The translations under genes were made by a program, and so were the position numbers. 64,000 nt of DNA from Paenibacillus sp. SY21-1 (GTDB taxonomy: Bacteria > Bacillota > Bacilli > Paenibacillales > Paenibacillaceae), in NCBI RefSeq assembly GCF_005222705.1, contig NZ_STGF01000006.1, positions 186,001 through 250,000 on the forward strand, in the 5' to 3' direction. The notes below the pieces were generated by a model. The model saw nothing but the letters and a program-made list of their open reading frames with translations. It ran no database searches and was not told the origin of the DNA. Below are positions 35,387 through 43,356 of this stretch, one piece after another (positions within the stretch are counted from its first letter, which is position 1; each line of letters starts with the position of its first letter).

Positions 35387-36470
35387 TTTGGCGATCAAGC
35401 TGCTATTGCGTACGCTGCTCCATCTGTTCGCAAGCGCTGCGCTGGCAACCGTTACCTTTATTGTATTGGTTCCCTCCGCTTATTGGATCTATGACCGCTA
35501 CTTTTTTGTGCGGAATTTGTTCTCGGCCGTCGTTAACGGTTTTGGAGAAACGCTAATCTTTTATGCCATGTGGCTAGCCATGTTTTTTTTCTATTTTATT
35601 ATCATCCAGCTATGGTTTTACAGCTATTTCAAGCGAATGAACGATACCGTGCGTCAAATGGCCGACGGAACGTTGCAACTGGACAGCCAGCTGCCGGTCA
35701 AACGCTCGCCGTTCGGCGAAATGGCGGTTAACGTGAACCGGCTCGCCGGACGGCTGCATCATGCCCTGGAGGAGGAGCGCCGCGCCGAGCAAACGAAAAA
35801 TGAGCTGATTACGAACGTTTCGCATGATTTGCGGACGCCGCTTACCTCCATAATCGGCTATTTGGGGCTAATCGAGCAGGATCGCTGCCGCGATGAGGTC
35901 GAGATGCGGCAATATGTGCAAATTGCTTATGAAAAATCGCAGCGTCTGAATGTGCTCATCAACGATCTGTTTGAATATACGCGCATGAGGCATACGGTAG
36001 CTACCTATAAAGAAACCTCCTTTAATTTAATTGAATTGCTTGGCGAGCTGCTGGCGCAATACCGTCTTCCGCTTGAGGAGTGCGGCATGAGCAGCGAGCT
36101 TCGGACGAAGGAAACGAACGTGTCCGTAAAGGGAGACGCCGTAAAGCTGGTGCGGGTGTTCGAGAATCTGATCGCCAATGCGATGAACTACGGACGGGAA
36201 GGCAAACGGCTGCTCGTGAGCGTTGAGGTGGAGAACGGCTGGGCCATTACGGAGGTAGTCAATTTTGGCGAGCCGATTTCCTCCATGGATTTGCCGCATA
36301 TTTTTGATCGTTTTTATCGCGTGGACAAATCCCGGACACGATGGGAAGGCGGTTCGGGGCTGGGGCTTGCTATAGCCAAAAGCATTGTCGACATTCACAG
36401 CGGCAAAATTACGGTGACGAGCGATGCGGATGGAACATGCTTTCGGGTTGCTTTGCCGATTGTCAGGTAA
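35376..36470 (+). CDS. Sensor histidine kinase (VanS-like)
   Basis: Membrane kinase of 364 aa, partner of the preceding regulator. Two helices (residues ~12-35 and ~60-85) flank a short outer loop of about 25-30 residues, too small for a ligand domain, as in intramembrane-sensing kinases. A HAMP-like linker precedes the H-box SHDLRTPLTSIIGYL (phospho-acceptor His near residue 150). The ATPase domain has the N-box FENLIANAMNYG, FDRFYRVDKSR and the G2 box GGSGLGLAIAKSIVDIH. It starts at TTG 35376 inside the regulator gene, so translation is coupled. The signal is probably a cell-wall or membrane state. Confidence 0.92.
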   Translation: MKDNLAIKLLLRTLLHLFASAALATVTFIVLVPSAYWIYDRYFFVRNLFSAVVNGFGETLIFYAMWLAMFFFYFIIIQLWFYSYFKRMNDTVRQMADGTLQLDSQLPVKRSPFGEMAVNVNRLAGRLHHALEEERRAEQTKNELITNVSHDLRTPLTSIIGYLGLIEQDRCRDEVEMRQYVQIAYEKSQRLNVLINDLFEYTRMRHTVATYKETSFNLIELLGELLAQYRLPLEECGMSSELRTKETNVSVKGDAVKLVRVFENLIANAMNYGREGKRLLVSVEVENGWAITEVVNFGEPISSMDLPHIFDRFYRVDKSRTRWEGGSGLGLAIAKSIVDIHSGKITVTSDADGTCFRVALPIVR

Positions 36471-36566
36471 TATTAAGCTTTTCTTATGGTTTGGTTACGA
36501 TCTCCTTAAGCTGCCGCTTCTATACTTGACGTATACAAGCGAGTGGCGAAAGGGGATTGTTTTGTT

Positions 36567-37532
36567 ATGCGCAGCAAACCGCGTGCAAATCAGCAAGAAT
36601 ATGGCTTGAAAATGATCATTTTGGCGGCGTTGGTGGTCGGATTCAGCTTCTGGGCCGCATCCATGAAGGATATGCCTTTGTATCCGGAGCTTGAGGTGGA
36701 GGCGGCCTCGGCCTATTTGGTCGATCTGCATTCAGGAGAGGTGCTGTATGAGCGCAATGCCGATGAACCGCTGCCACCCGCAAGCATGTCCAAGCTTATG
36801 ACCGAATTGGTTGTGCTGGATGCGGTGAATGAAGGCAAGCTGGCTTGGAATGAGCAGGTGCCGATCAGCGCTTACGCGGCAGCCGTGCCGGGCTCGCAAA
36901 TCGGCGTTCAAGAAGGGGAAAGCTTGACGGTCCGCGAGCTGTTCGAAGCGATGGCGATTCATTCAGCGAACGACGCTGCGGTCGTCCTGGCCGAGCATAT
37001 CGGCGGCAGCGAAATGGCTTTTGTAAAGCTGATGCAAGAGCGGGCCAAAGGGCTTGGTTTATCCGAACAAACCGTCTTCGGCAATTCGACTGGTCTTAGC
37101 CGCTTTGACTTAAGGCCGTTCAAGGCGGCCGCTTCGGCCCGCGATACACAGATGACCGCCAAGGACACGGCCAGACTGGCGGCTTACGTGCTAGTGAAAT
37201 ATCCCGAGGTGCTGGAGGTATCCGGCAGAGGAAACCTTCTGCTGAAAGGGGCAAGGGAGGCGCTTCCTGCAACGAATCTGATGCTGAGCGGCAAAGCCTT
37301 TGCCTATCCCGGCAACGACGGGCTTAAAACGGGCTACACGAAGGAAGCGGGCTACTGCTTCACAGGCACGGCAAAGCGCGAAGGGCGGCGGCTTGTCAGC
37401 GTCATAATGGGAGCCAAAACGGCTGATGAGCGGTTCGTGGAAACCGGAAAGCTGTTCGAATTCGGGTTTCAAACCAGCCGCGTAGAAGCGGTCATCGGAC
37501 GGATACAGAGCAAGCTTGGGATTAGTGTCTAA
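36567..37532 (+). CDS. D-alanyl-D-alanine carboxypeptidase (peptidase S11)
   Basis: Exported D,D-carboxypeptidase of the PBP5/DacA-DacF family that trims the terminal D-Ala of peptidoglycan stems. It has 321 aa. An N-terminal signal anchor (MIILAALVVGFSFWAASM) is followed by the catalytic SxxK at S73-K76 (PASMSKLM), the SxN motif in IHSANDAAVV, and KTG in DGLKTGYTKEAG. It ends soon after the catalytic domain and lacks the PBP5 C-terminal domain, as some short S11 enzymes do. ATG 36567 has AAGGGGA 10 nt upstream. It is 96 nt downstream of the VanS-like kinase with no terminator between, so it is a likely member of the operon it helps regulate. Confidence 0.88.
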   Translation: MRSKPRANQQEYGLKMIILAALVVGFSFWAASMKDMPLYPELEVEAASAYLVDLHSGEVLYERNADEPLPPASMSKLMTELVVLDAVNEGKLAWNEQVPISAYAAAVPGSQIGVQEGESLTVRELFEAMAIHSANDAAVVLAEHIGGSEMAFVKLMQERAKGLGLSEQTVFGNSTGLSRFDLRPFKAAASARDTQMTAKDTARLAAYVLVKYPEVLEVSGRGNLLLKGAREALPATNLMLSGKAFAYPGNDGLKTGYTKEAGYCFTGTAKREGRRLVSVIMGAKTADERFVETGKLFEFGFQTSRVEAVIGRIQSKLGISV

Positions 37533-37540
37533 TTATTTCA

Positions 37541-37557
37541 TGTCATAAAATATAACA
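37541..37557 (+). promoter_or_regulatory. TnrA/GlnR box upstream of the urease operon
   Basis: TGTCA, 7 nt (TAAAATA), TAACA: an exact fit to the TGTNA-N7-TNACA nitrogen-control motif. Its centre (37549) is about 52 nt upstream of the predicted transcription start (near 37601), the position from which TnrA activates in B. subtilis. It implies induction of urease under nitrogen limitation. Confidence 0.75.
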
Positions 37558-37565
37558 TCCAGTCA

Positions 37566-37594
37566 TTTACTATCGCAGAAATGCTGTCTATAAT
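37566..37594 (+). promoter_or_regulatory. Sigma-A promoter of the urease operon
   Basis: TTTACT (37566-37571), 17-nt spacer, TATAAT (37589-37594). The -35 is imperfect, which suits an activated promoter; the nitrogen box lies just upstream. Confidence 0.75.
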
Positions 37595-37623
37595 GAAGAT
37601 ATGACAGACAGAGAGGTGAAGTC

Positions 37624-37929
37624 ATGCAGTTGACGGAACGTGAAAAAGAAAAGCTGCTCATTACGGTTGCGGCCGACTTGGCCCGGCGCCGGATGGGCAG
37701 AGGCGTAAAGCTTAACTATCCGGAAAGCGTAGCGTTGATTACATCCGAAATCATGGAAGGCGCAAGGGACGGCTTGACGGTTGCGGAGCTTATGTCCTAC
37801 GGGACAACCATCCTCAGGCGGGACCAGGTGATGTCCGGCGTTCCCGAAATGATTCATGAGGTTCAGGTAGAAGCTACGTTTCCGGACGGAACAAAGCTGG
37901 TAACGGTTCATCATCCGATTTCTTCTTAA
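37624..37929 (+). CDS. ureA: Urease gamma subunit
   Basis: Structural subunit (101 aa) of the nickel urease UreABC, which hydrolyses urea to ammonia and carbamate in the cytoplasm. The family sequence is clear: [43 protein letters not shown] (in part), [21 protein letters not shown] (in part) and the C-terminal VTVHHPI. GAGAGGTGAA stands before the ATG. It is the first gene of ureABC-F-G-D, separated from ureB by 41 nt. Confidence 0.97.
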   Translation: MQLTEREKEKLLITVAADLARRRMGRGVKLNYPESVALITSEIMEGARDGLTVAELMSYGTTILRRDQVMSGVPEMIHEVQVEATFPDGTKLVTVHHPISS

Positions 37930-37970
37930 TGACAAGCAGCAGAACAAGTGGCAAGGAGGCATGCATCGCA

Positions 37971-38342
37971 ATGATACCTGGACAATATCGGGTGGCCGCA
38001 GGGGAGATCGAGTTGAATGCAGGCCGCCGTACGAGACAAATGATTGTTGTAAATACAGGAGACCGGCCTGTACAGGTGGGCTCTCATTTTCATTTTTTTG
38101 AGGCGAATCGGGCGTTGCAGTTTAATCGCGAGGAGGCGTTCGGCATGAGGCTGGACATCCCTGCGGGCACGGCGGTACGCTTCGAGCCTGGCGAGGAGAA
38201 GCCGGTAGCGCTGGTTGAGCTGGGCGGCTCCAAACAATCCTACGGGCTTAACGGCATCAGCAGGGGCCCTGCCGAGATGGACAACCTACCGGAAGATACG
38301 AAGCGCAGGCTCGCTGCCTGGAAGGGGGCGGAGCCCGAATGA
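37971..38342 (+). CDS. ureB: Urease beta subunit
   Basis: Structural subunit (123 aa). Family landmarks are [19 protein letters not shown] at the start, [23 protein letters not shown] in the middle (seen in part), and [27 protein letters not shown] (in part). The C-terminal tail is slightly extended. ATG 37971 has AAGGAGG about 10 nt upstream; earlier in-frame starts are not backed by a ribosome site. Its stop overlaps the ureC start (ATGA at 38339-38342), so the two are made in step. Confidence 0.96.
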   Translation: MIPGQYRVAAGEIELNAGRRTRQMIVVNTGDRPVQVGSHFHFFEANRALQFNREEAFGMRLDIPAGTAVRFEPGEEKPVALVELGGSKQSYGLNGISRGPAEMDNLPEDTKRRLAAWKGAEPE

Positions 38343-40054
38343 GCAGAATGGACAAAAGCAGCTATGCGGCGATGTTCGGCCCGACGACGGGAGATGCGGT
38401 ACGGCTTGCCGACACCGGACTATGGGCGAGAATAGAGCGCGATTATACGGTTTACGGAGACGAATGCAAATTCGGAGGCGGCAAGGTTATCCGAGACGGC
38501 ATGGGCCAATCCAGCGGGGCGATGCGTGCCGACGGGGTATTGGACACGCTTATCACCAATGCGGTCATCATTGACCACTCCGGCATCTTCAAGGCCGATA
38601 TCGGCATAAGAGACGGCAATATTGTCGCGATCGGCAAAGCGGGCAATCCCGATATCATGGATGGCGTCCATCCGCAAATGATCGTCGGGGCCAGCACGGA
38701 GGTGATTGCGGGCGAAGGGAAAATCGTCACAGCAGGCGGCGTCGACTCCCACATTCATTTTATTTGCCCGCAGCAGATCGAAACGGCTTTGTCCTCCGGC
38801 GTTACCACGATGATCGGAGGCGGGACGGGACCGGCGACGGGAACCAATGCGACAACAGTAACTCCGGGGGCGTGGCATATGCGGCGCATGCTGGAAGCCG
38901 CTGAGCAGTTCCCCATGAATATCGGCTTCACCGGCAAAGGAAATGCGTCGTTCACAGGTCCACTCATTGAACAGATAGAAGCAGGCGCAATCGGACTGAA
39001 GCTGCATGAGGACTGGGGAACGACGCCAGCGGCGATCGATGCCTGTTTGACGGCTGCGGATGCATACGATATACAGGTCGCGATCCATAGCGATACGCTG
39101 AACGAAGCCGGATTTGTCGAGGATACGCTCGCCGCCATCGGCGGCAGAACCATTCATACGTATCATACCGAAGGCGCGGGCGGCGGACATGCGCCGGATA
39201 TTATCGTGGCGGCCGGAGAGCTGAATGTGCTTCCGTCGTCAACGAACCCGACGCGTCCCTTTACCATCAACACGATCGAGGAGCATCTGGACATGCTGAT
39301 GGTCTGCCATCATCTCGACAGCAGCATTCCCGAGGATGTAGCGTTTGCCGATTCCCGCATCAGGCCGGAGACGATCGCTGCCGAAGACATTTTGCACGAT
39401 ATGGGCGTGTTCAGCATGATCAGCTCGGATTCGCAGGCGATGGGCCGCGTAGGCGAGGTAGTCATTCGCACCTGGCAGACTGCGGACAAAATGAAGCAGC
39501 AGCGGGGACCGCTTGCTCCCGACGACGAGCATGGCGACAACTTCCGCATCAAGCGTTATATCGCCAAATACACGATCAATCCTGCGATTACGCATGGCAT
39601 TTCCCATTTGGTCGGTTCCGTCGAGCCGGGCAAGCTAGCCGATCTGGTCATCTGGAATCCGATGTTTTTCGGTGTCAAGCCCGATCTGGTGCTGAAAGGG
39701 GGCAGTATTGCCTACGCTCAAATGGGCGATCCCAACGCCTCCATTCCGACACCTCAGCCCGTATTCGGCAGACCGATGTTCGCCTCCTACGGCAAGCTGG
39801 TCTACAGCAGCTCGATCACTTTCGTCTCGCAGGCTGCATACGAACGGGGCATTGCGCAGGAGCTCGGATTGCAGAAACGAATCGAGCCGGTTAAAGGCTG
39901 CCGGACCGTTACCAAAAAAGACATGATTCACAACGATGCAACGCCGCAGCTTACAGTCGATGCGGAAACCTATGAGGTCAAGGTGGACGGCGTGCATGTG
40001 ACGTGCGAGCCTGCGGAGGTGCTTCCGATGGCCCAGCGTTATTTCCTGTTCTAG
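38339..40054 (+). CDS. ureC: Urease alpha (catalytic) subunit
   Basis: Catalytic amidohydrolase-fold subunit (571 aa) carrying the bi-nickel centre. The His pair is H138/H140 in GVDSHIHF. The lysine that becomes carbamylated is K221 in [12 protein letters not shown]. Further nickel ligands are in [11 protein letters not shown] and [12 protein letters not shown], and the active-site flap carries [20 protein letters not shown] (cysteine and histidine of the mobile flap). [13 protein letters not shown] and the C-terminal PMAQRYFLF are also typical. All key residues are present, so the enzyme should be active once nickel is loaded. It overlaps ureB by 4 nt and precedes ureF by 31 nt. Confidence 0.98.
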   Translation: MSRMDKSSYAAMFGPTTGDAVRLADTGLWARIERDYTVYGDECKFGGGKVIRDGMGQSSGAMRADGVLDTLITNAVIIDHSGIFKADIGIRDGNIVAIGKAGNPDIMDGVHPQMIVGASTEVIAGEGKIVTAGGVDSHIHFICPQQIETALSSGVTTMIGGGTGPATGTNATTVTPGAWHMRRMLEAAEQFPMNIGFTGKGNASFTGPLIEQIEAGAIGLKLHEDWGTTPAAIDACLTAADAYDIQVAIHSDTLNEAGFVEDTLAAIGGRTIHTYHTEGAGGGHAPDIIVAAGELNVLPSSTNPTRPFTINTIEEHLDMLMVCHHLDSSIPEDVAFADSRIRPETIAAEDILHDMGVFSMISSDSQAMGRVGEVVIRTWQTADKMKQQRGPLAPDDEHGDNFRIKRYIAKYTINPAITHGISHLVGSVEPGKLADLVIWNPMFFGVKPDLVLKGGSIAYAQMGDPNASIPTPQPVFGRPMFASYGKLVYSSSITFVSQAAYERGIAQELGLQKRIEPVKGCRTVTKKDMIHNDATPQLTVDAETYEVKVDGVHVTCEPAEVLPMAQRYFLF

Positions 40055-40085
40055 GACACAGCCGGACAGGCGGAAAGGGGAAGCG

Positions 40086-40778
40086 ATGAACGATTCGGTC
40101 AAATGGCTGGCCATGCAGCAACTGCTTGATTCCGCCCTGCCCATCGGGGGGTTCTCGCACTCCTTTGGGCTGGAGACGATGGTGCAGGAGGGAAGAATGG
40201 TCAAGCCCGCCCAGCTGTACGCCTACGCAGCGACTATGCTGCTGCAAAGCTGGGCAACCTCGGACGCCATGGTGATTAAAGCTGTCTACAGGGATGCTCC
40301 GCTGGCGCAATGGGAGCGTTTGTTTGCAGTCGAACGGTTTGTACATGTGCAGCGCATCGCTTCCGAAACGAGGAGCGGCGTCGAGAAAATGGGGCGGAGG
40401 CTGCTTCAGCTTGCAGCCCAGATTCATCCTCGGCTGGACTGGTCGCCGCTGCAGTCCGCACTGAGCGGCGGCCGTTGTCACGCGACGCACCCGCTCGTGC
40501 ACGGCTACGCCTGCTGGCTGCTCGGTATAACGGAGGAGCAGGCGATTCAAGGCTACTGTTATACAGGCATCGTAACATGCATCAACAGCGCGCTCAGGCT
40601 GATGTCGATCGGGCAAACGGAGGGGCAGCGGCTCATCGCCGCCCTAACGCCCCTGACGGAGCAGGCGCTCCGGCTCGCAGAGCGTTTGGAGCCGGAGGAG
40701 GCCCACGCCAACATGCCGATGGCCGAGCTCGCCATGATCCGTCATGAGCGCCTGTATTCGCGTTTGTTTATGTCATAA
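40086..40778 (+). CDS. ureF: Urease accessory protein UreF
   Basis: All-alpha accessory protein (230 aa) that with UreD and UreG loads nickel into apo-urease and controls the UreG GTPase. The start QQLLDSALPIGGFSHSFGLETMV (in part) is the family signature. ATRSGVEKMGRRLLQLA-like and HPLVHGYACWLLGI segments follow, and the C-terminal ANMPMAELAMIRHERLYSRLF is conserved. AAAGGGGAAG precedes the ATG. It follows ureC directly; ureE, which often lies between them, is missing. Confidence 0.94.
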   Translation: MNDSVKWLAMQQLLDSALPIGGFSHSFGLETMVQEGRMVKPAQLYAYAATMLLQSWATSDAMVIKAVYRDAPLAQWERLFAVERFVHVQRIASETRSGVEKMGRRLLQLAAQIHPRLDWSPLQSALSGGRCHATHPLVHGYACWLLGITEEQAIQGYCYTGIVTCINSALRLMSIGQTEGQRLIAALTPLTEQALRLAERLEPEEAHANMPMAELAMIRHERLYSRLFMS

Positions 40779-40848
40779 CAATTCACAAACCGCCGTCTTG
40801 GCTAGGCTTTAAGAGGCGAGACGGAAACATAACTAGGAGGAATAAGCC

Positions 40849-41577
40849 ATGTGCCAAGGACAAGGACATACGCATCAGGAATGGGAAAGCCCGGTTATCG
40901 ACAGCTCAAGGCCGATTAGAATCGGTATTGGCGGTCCGGTAGGCTCCGGCAAAACGGCGCTCGTCGAGCGCATTACGCGCGAGCTTCATGACAAGTACAA
41001 CGTAGCTGTCATTACAAACGATATTTATACGAAGGAGGATGCCCGCATTCTGTTCCATACGGGCGTCCTGCCCGAGGAACGGATTATCGGTGTCGAGACG
41101 GGCGGCTGCCCGCATACGGCGATACGCGAGGATGCTTCGATGAACTTCGAGGCGGTCGAGGAGCTGGAGCGTCGCTTTGAGAAGCTGGATATGATTTTTA
41201 TCGAAAGCGGCGGGGATAATCTGGCTGCCGCGTTTAGCCCGGAGCTGGTTGACCGTTTTATTTATATTATCGACGTGGCGCAAGGCGAAAAAATTCCGCG
41301 CAAAGGCGGCCCGGGCATCATGCGCTCCGACCTGCTCGTCATCAACAAAATCGATCTGGCACCGCACGTAGGCGCGAGCCTTGAAGTGATGGAGGCGGAC
41401 ACCATCAACATGCGGGACGGACGTCCTTATGTGTTCTCCAATTTGCGCGGCGGCGACGGGGTAGCCGAAATCGTGGGCTGGCTTACGCATGAGGTCGCTC
41501 ATGCGCGCGGCACAGAGCACAGCCATATCGTCCAATTGACGCCTATGCCGGGCAGTACCGGGCATTCCGCATCCTAG
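40849..41577 (+). CDS. ureG: Urease accessory GTPase UreG
   Basis: SIMIBI-class GTPase (242 aa) that delivers nickel to urease. The P-loop [15 protein letters not shown] is at residues ~24-38. The metal-binding motif [19 protein letters not shown] (Cys-Pro-His) is at about residue 83, and [12 protein letters not shown] is the base-recognition motif. The N-terminal extension ([14 protein letters not shown]) contains one Cys and two His and might help hold nickel since ureE is absent; this is a guess. The C-terminus is extended by about 12 residues ([12 protein letters not shown]). GGAGGAATAAGCC precedes the ATG. The stop is directly followed by the ureD start. Confidence 0.96.
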   Translation: MCQGQGHTHQEWESPVIDSSRPIRIGIGGPVGSGKTALVERITRELHDKYNVAVITNDIYTKEDARILFHTGVLPEERIIGVETGGCPHTAIREDASMNFEAVEELERRFEKLDMIFIESGGDNLAAAFSPELVDRFIYIIDVAQGEKIPRKGGPGIMRSDLLVINKIDLAPHVGASLEVMEADTINMRDGRPYVFSNLRGGDGVAEIVGWLTHEVAHARGTEHSHIVQLTPMPGSTGHSAS

Positions 41578-42447
41578 ATGAACGCAGGACTTGGGGGCGA
41601 AGCCGCCGCCCGGCACATCGTTAGAACCTCCGTGCTCCGCGCGTCGTTCTCGTGCATGGACGGGCAGACGCGGCTTGCTAACAAATTTCATACCGCGCCG
41701 ATCAAGATCGCCAAAGTCTTTCCGCTTGGCAAGCAGCTTGGCGTCATCGTAATGGACGTCTCGCCGGGCTTGCTTGACGGCGACCGCTATGAGCTGGATT
41801 GGAAGGCGGAAGCGGGCGGGCATGTCATGATCACGAATCAATCGTATACGAAGGTTCACCCGAGCCAGCCGCTGTCCGGCTCTTCGCTGCTTCAGCGCTT
41901 TGAGCTTGGCGAGCGCGCCGTTATCGAGCATATGCCGGAGCCGATCATGCTGTACAAGGATGCGGCTCTGCATAACGATACATGCGTTCGGCTGCAGGCA
42001 GGCTCCGTGTGGATGCAGGCGGATGTGCTATGCCCGGGAAGAACGCTGCGGGGAGAACGCTTTGCCTATAGAAGCTGCCGCAACGATCTGACGGTGCATT
42101 ACGGCGACGAACTGATCTATGCGCAGCGTCAGCGAATCGAGCCGGCGCTTCAGACGCTCGCAGCTCCGGGCAGCTGGGAAGATATGACGCATACGGCTTC
42201 ATTCTATGTATTCTCGGACCGGGTGGACGTTGCTTTGCTTGAGCGTCTGCAGGCGCTGCTGGATAGCCATCAGGCTCCGGCCGAGCATGCCGTGCTTGCG
42301 GGAGCTTCCCTTACGTACCGTCATGGTGTTGCCGTAATGGCCGCATCCACAGCGGCATGGCCGCTGCAGCAGCTTATGCGCTTGCTGTGGGAGGAAACGA
42401 GGGAAGCGCTGCTGGGCTGCGGGCCGCTTCGATTGCTTGCGTTTTGA
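41578..42447 (+). CDS. ureD: Urease accessory protein UreD/UreH
   Basis: Accessory scaffold protein (289 aa) that binds apo-urease and UreF and conducts nickel. Family features are SVLRASFSCMDGQTRLANKF near the N-terminus, PLGKQLGVIVMDVSPGLLDGDRYEL (in part), VMITNQSYTKVHPS, and GERFAYRSCRNDLTVHY. It begins with ATG immediately after the ureG stop (TAG ATG) and has no separate ribosome site, so it depends on ureG translation. It is the last urease gene; a weak hairpin follows at 42472-42491. No urea transporter or nickel permease is adjacent. Confidence 0.93.
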   Translation: MNAGLGGEAAARHIVRTSVLRASFSCMDGQTRLANKFHTAPIKIAKVFPLGKQLGVIVMDVSPGLLDGDRYELDWKAEAGGHVMITNQSYTKVHPSQPLSGSSLLQRFELGERAVIEHMPEPIMLYKDAALHNDTCVRLQAGSVWMQADVLCPGRTLRGERFAYRSCRNDLTVHYGDELIYAQRQRIEPALQTLAAPGSWEDMTHTASFYVFSDRVDVALLERLQALLDSHQAPAEHAVLAGASLTYRHGVAVMAASTAAWPLQQLMRLLWEETREALLGCGPLRLLAF

Positions 42448-42729
42448 ACGCAGAGAATGGGAATGGGAAAGGGCGGGCGAAGATGCCCGCCTATTTCTAT
42501 GACCGGCAAGCGCGGCATAGGAAGACCGTTAGCGAAGCCGGCTTTTTTGCTGCCGCAGGGAGTAGATTGTCCCGGAGCATGAGCGGTATGCTCCCTGTTG
42601 AGCGCCGGTCGATCAACAAGCTCGGCCAAGGCCGACCTTCCATGATTCGAGCGGATTTCTTTCCTTTATGGCGGAAGGCAAGCTATAATGATGGAATAAC
42701 ACGTTCGGCGGGGATAAGGCGGTGATAAA
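42448..42729. other. Intergenic region between ureD and the MarR gene
   Basis: About 280 nt. A 7-bp hairpin GGCGGGC/GCCCGCC (42472-42491) followed by TATTTCT may end the urease transcript. A consensus TATAAT at 42684-42689 lies near the MarR gene. An open frame runs through the region but has no ribosome site and no recognisable similarity. Confidence 0.45.
42661..42689 (+). promoter_or_regulatory. Possible marR promoter
   Basis: A consensus TATAAT (42684-42689) stands 41 nt before the GTG start. The TTCCTT at 17-nt spacing is a poor -35 box. Confidence 0.4.
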
Positions 42730-43200
42730 GTGAGTGAAAAGCTGGAAATCGAAGAGGGCAGTCTGGAGCTGATGCGCAAGCTGGACGAGACCTTTCGCCA
42801 GGTAAGAAGGAAAATCCATTCCGCATGGAACAGCTATAACGTTCACGGCTTGGGCATGACGCACGGCAGGATGCTGACGATTCTGCACGAATCCGGGGCC
42901 CAGAAAGCTTCGGCGATGGCCGAGCAATTGCAAATCACAAGCGGCGGTGTGACCGGAATAGCGGATCGGCTCATTGAACTGGGTTATGTCAAGCGAACGC
43001 GAGGCACCGAGGATCGCAGAGTCGTCATGCTGGACATTACAGACAAGGGAGGCGAGGCGATCAAATTAATTAACGAGGTTCGCACCCAGCTGATGTACCG
43101 GCTTTTTGGAGAGATGGAGACGAAGGATATGGAGCAGGCGTTGCTGCTGTTCGAGCGCATGAATGCCAATATGGATACGGAGAATGTTACGAAATCTTGA
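42730..43200 (+). CDS. MarR family transcriptional regulator
   Basis: Winged-helix dimer of 156 aa. The DNA-binding region shows MTHGRMLTILHESGAQKASAMAEQLQITSGGVTGIADRLIELGYVKR (residues ~38-85, seen in part) followed by the MarR wing GTEDRRVVMLDIT. Helical dimerisation ends flank it. It starts at GTG 42730, preceded by GGCGGTGAT. It lies upstream of and codirectional with the nucleoside ABC transporter operon. A perfect palindrome sits just after its stop codon and an inverted repeat overlaps the transporter promoter, so it is the natural candidate regulator of that operon. The ligand is unknown. Confidence 0.88.
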   Translation: MSEKLEIEEGSLELMRKLDETFRQVRRKIHSAWNSYNVHGLGMTHGRMLTILHESGAQKASAMAEQLQITSGGVTGIADRLIELGYVKRTRGTEDRRVVMLDITDKGGEAIKLINEVRTQLMYRLFGEMETKDMEQALLLFERMNANMDTENVTKS

Positions 43201-43201
43201 C

Positions 43202-43215
43202 GTTTTGTACAAAAC
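43202..43215. promoter_or_regulatory. Perfect palindrome after marR
   Basis: GTTTTGTACAAAAC, a 14-bp perfect palindrome 2 nt after the marR stop and 71 nt upstream of the transporter -35 box. A candidate operator. Confidence 0.4.
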
Positions 43216-43285
43216 ATTAGGATCGTTTACATTTTTGATGTAGAATAAAGTAGAATTTTGTCGAATGCTTACTAGATAAATAGTG

Positions 43286-43322
43286 TTGACAAAATCCGAT
43301 AATACTACTAGGATTAGTATTA
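43286..43322 (+). promoter_or_regulatory. Nucleoside transporter promoter with overlapping inverted repeat
   Basis: TTGACA (43286-43291), 17 nt, TAGGAT (43309-43314). The -10 box lies between the arms of a perfect inverted repeat, TAATACTA (43300-43307) and TAGTATTA (43315-43322). A regulator bound there would block polymerase; the MarR protein encoded just upstream is the obvious candidate. Confidence 0.65.
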
Positions 43323-43356
43323 ATTGAACATTAATTTGGGGTAGGAGAGATTCATA

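Noticed and set aside
42357..42725. 122-codon frame after ureD
   Set aside because: It starts inside ureD in another frame, has no ribosome site and no similarity I can recognise; it could be a relic but nothing supports that.
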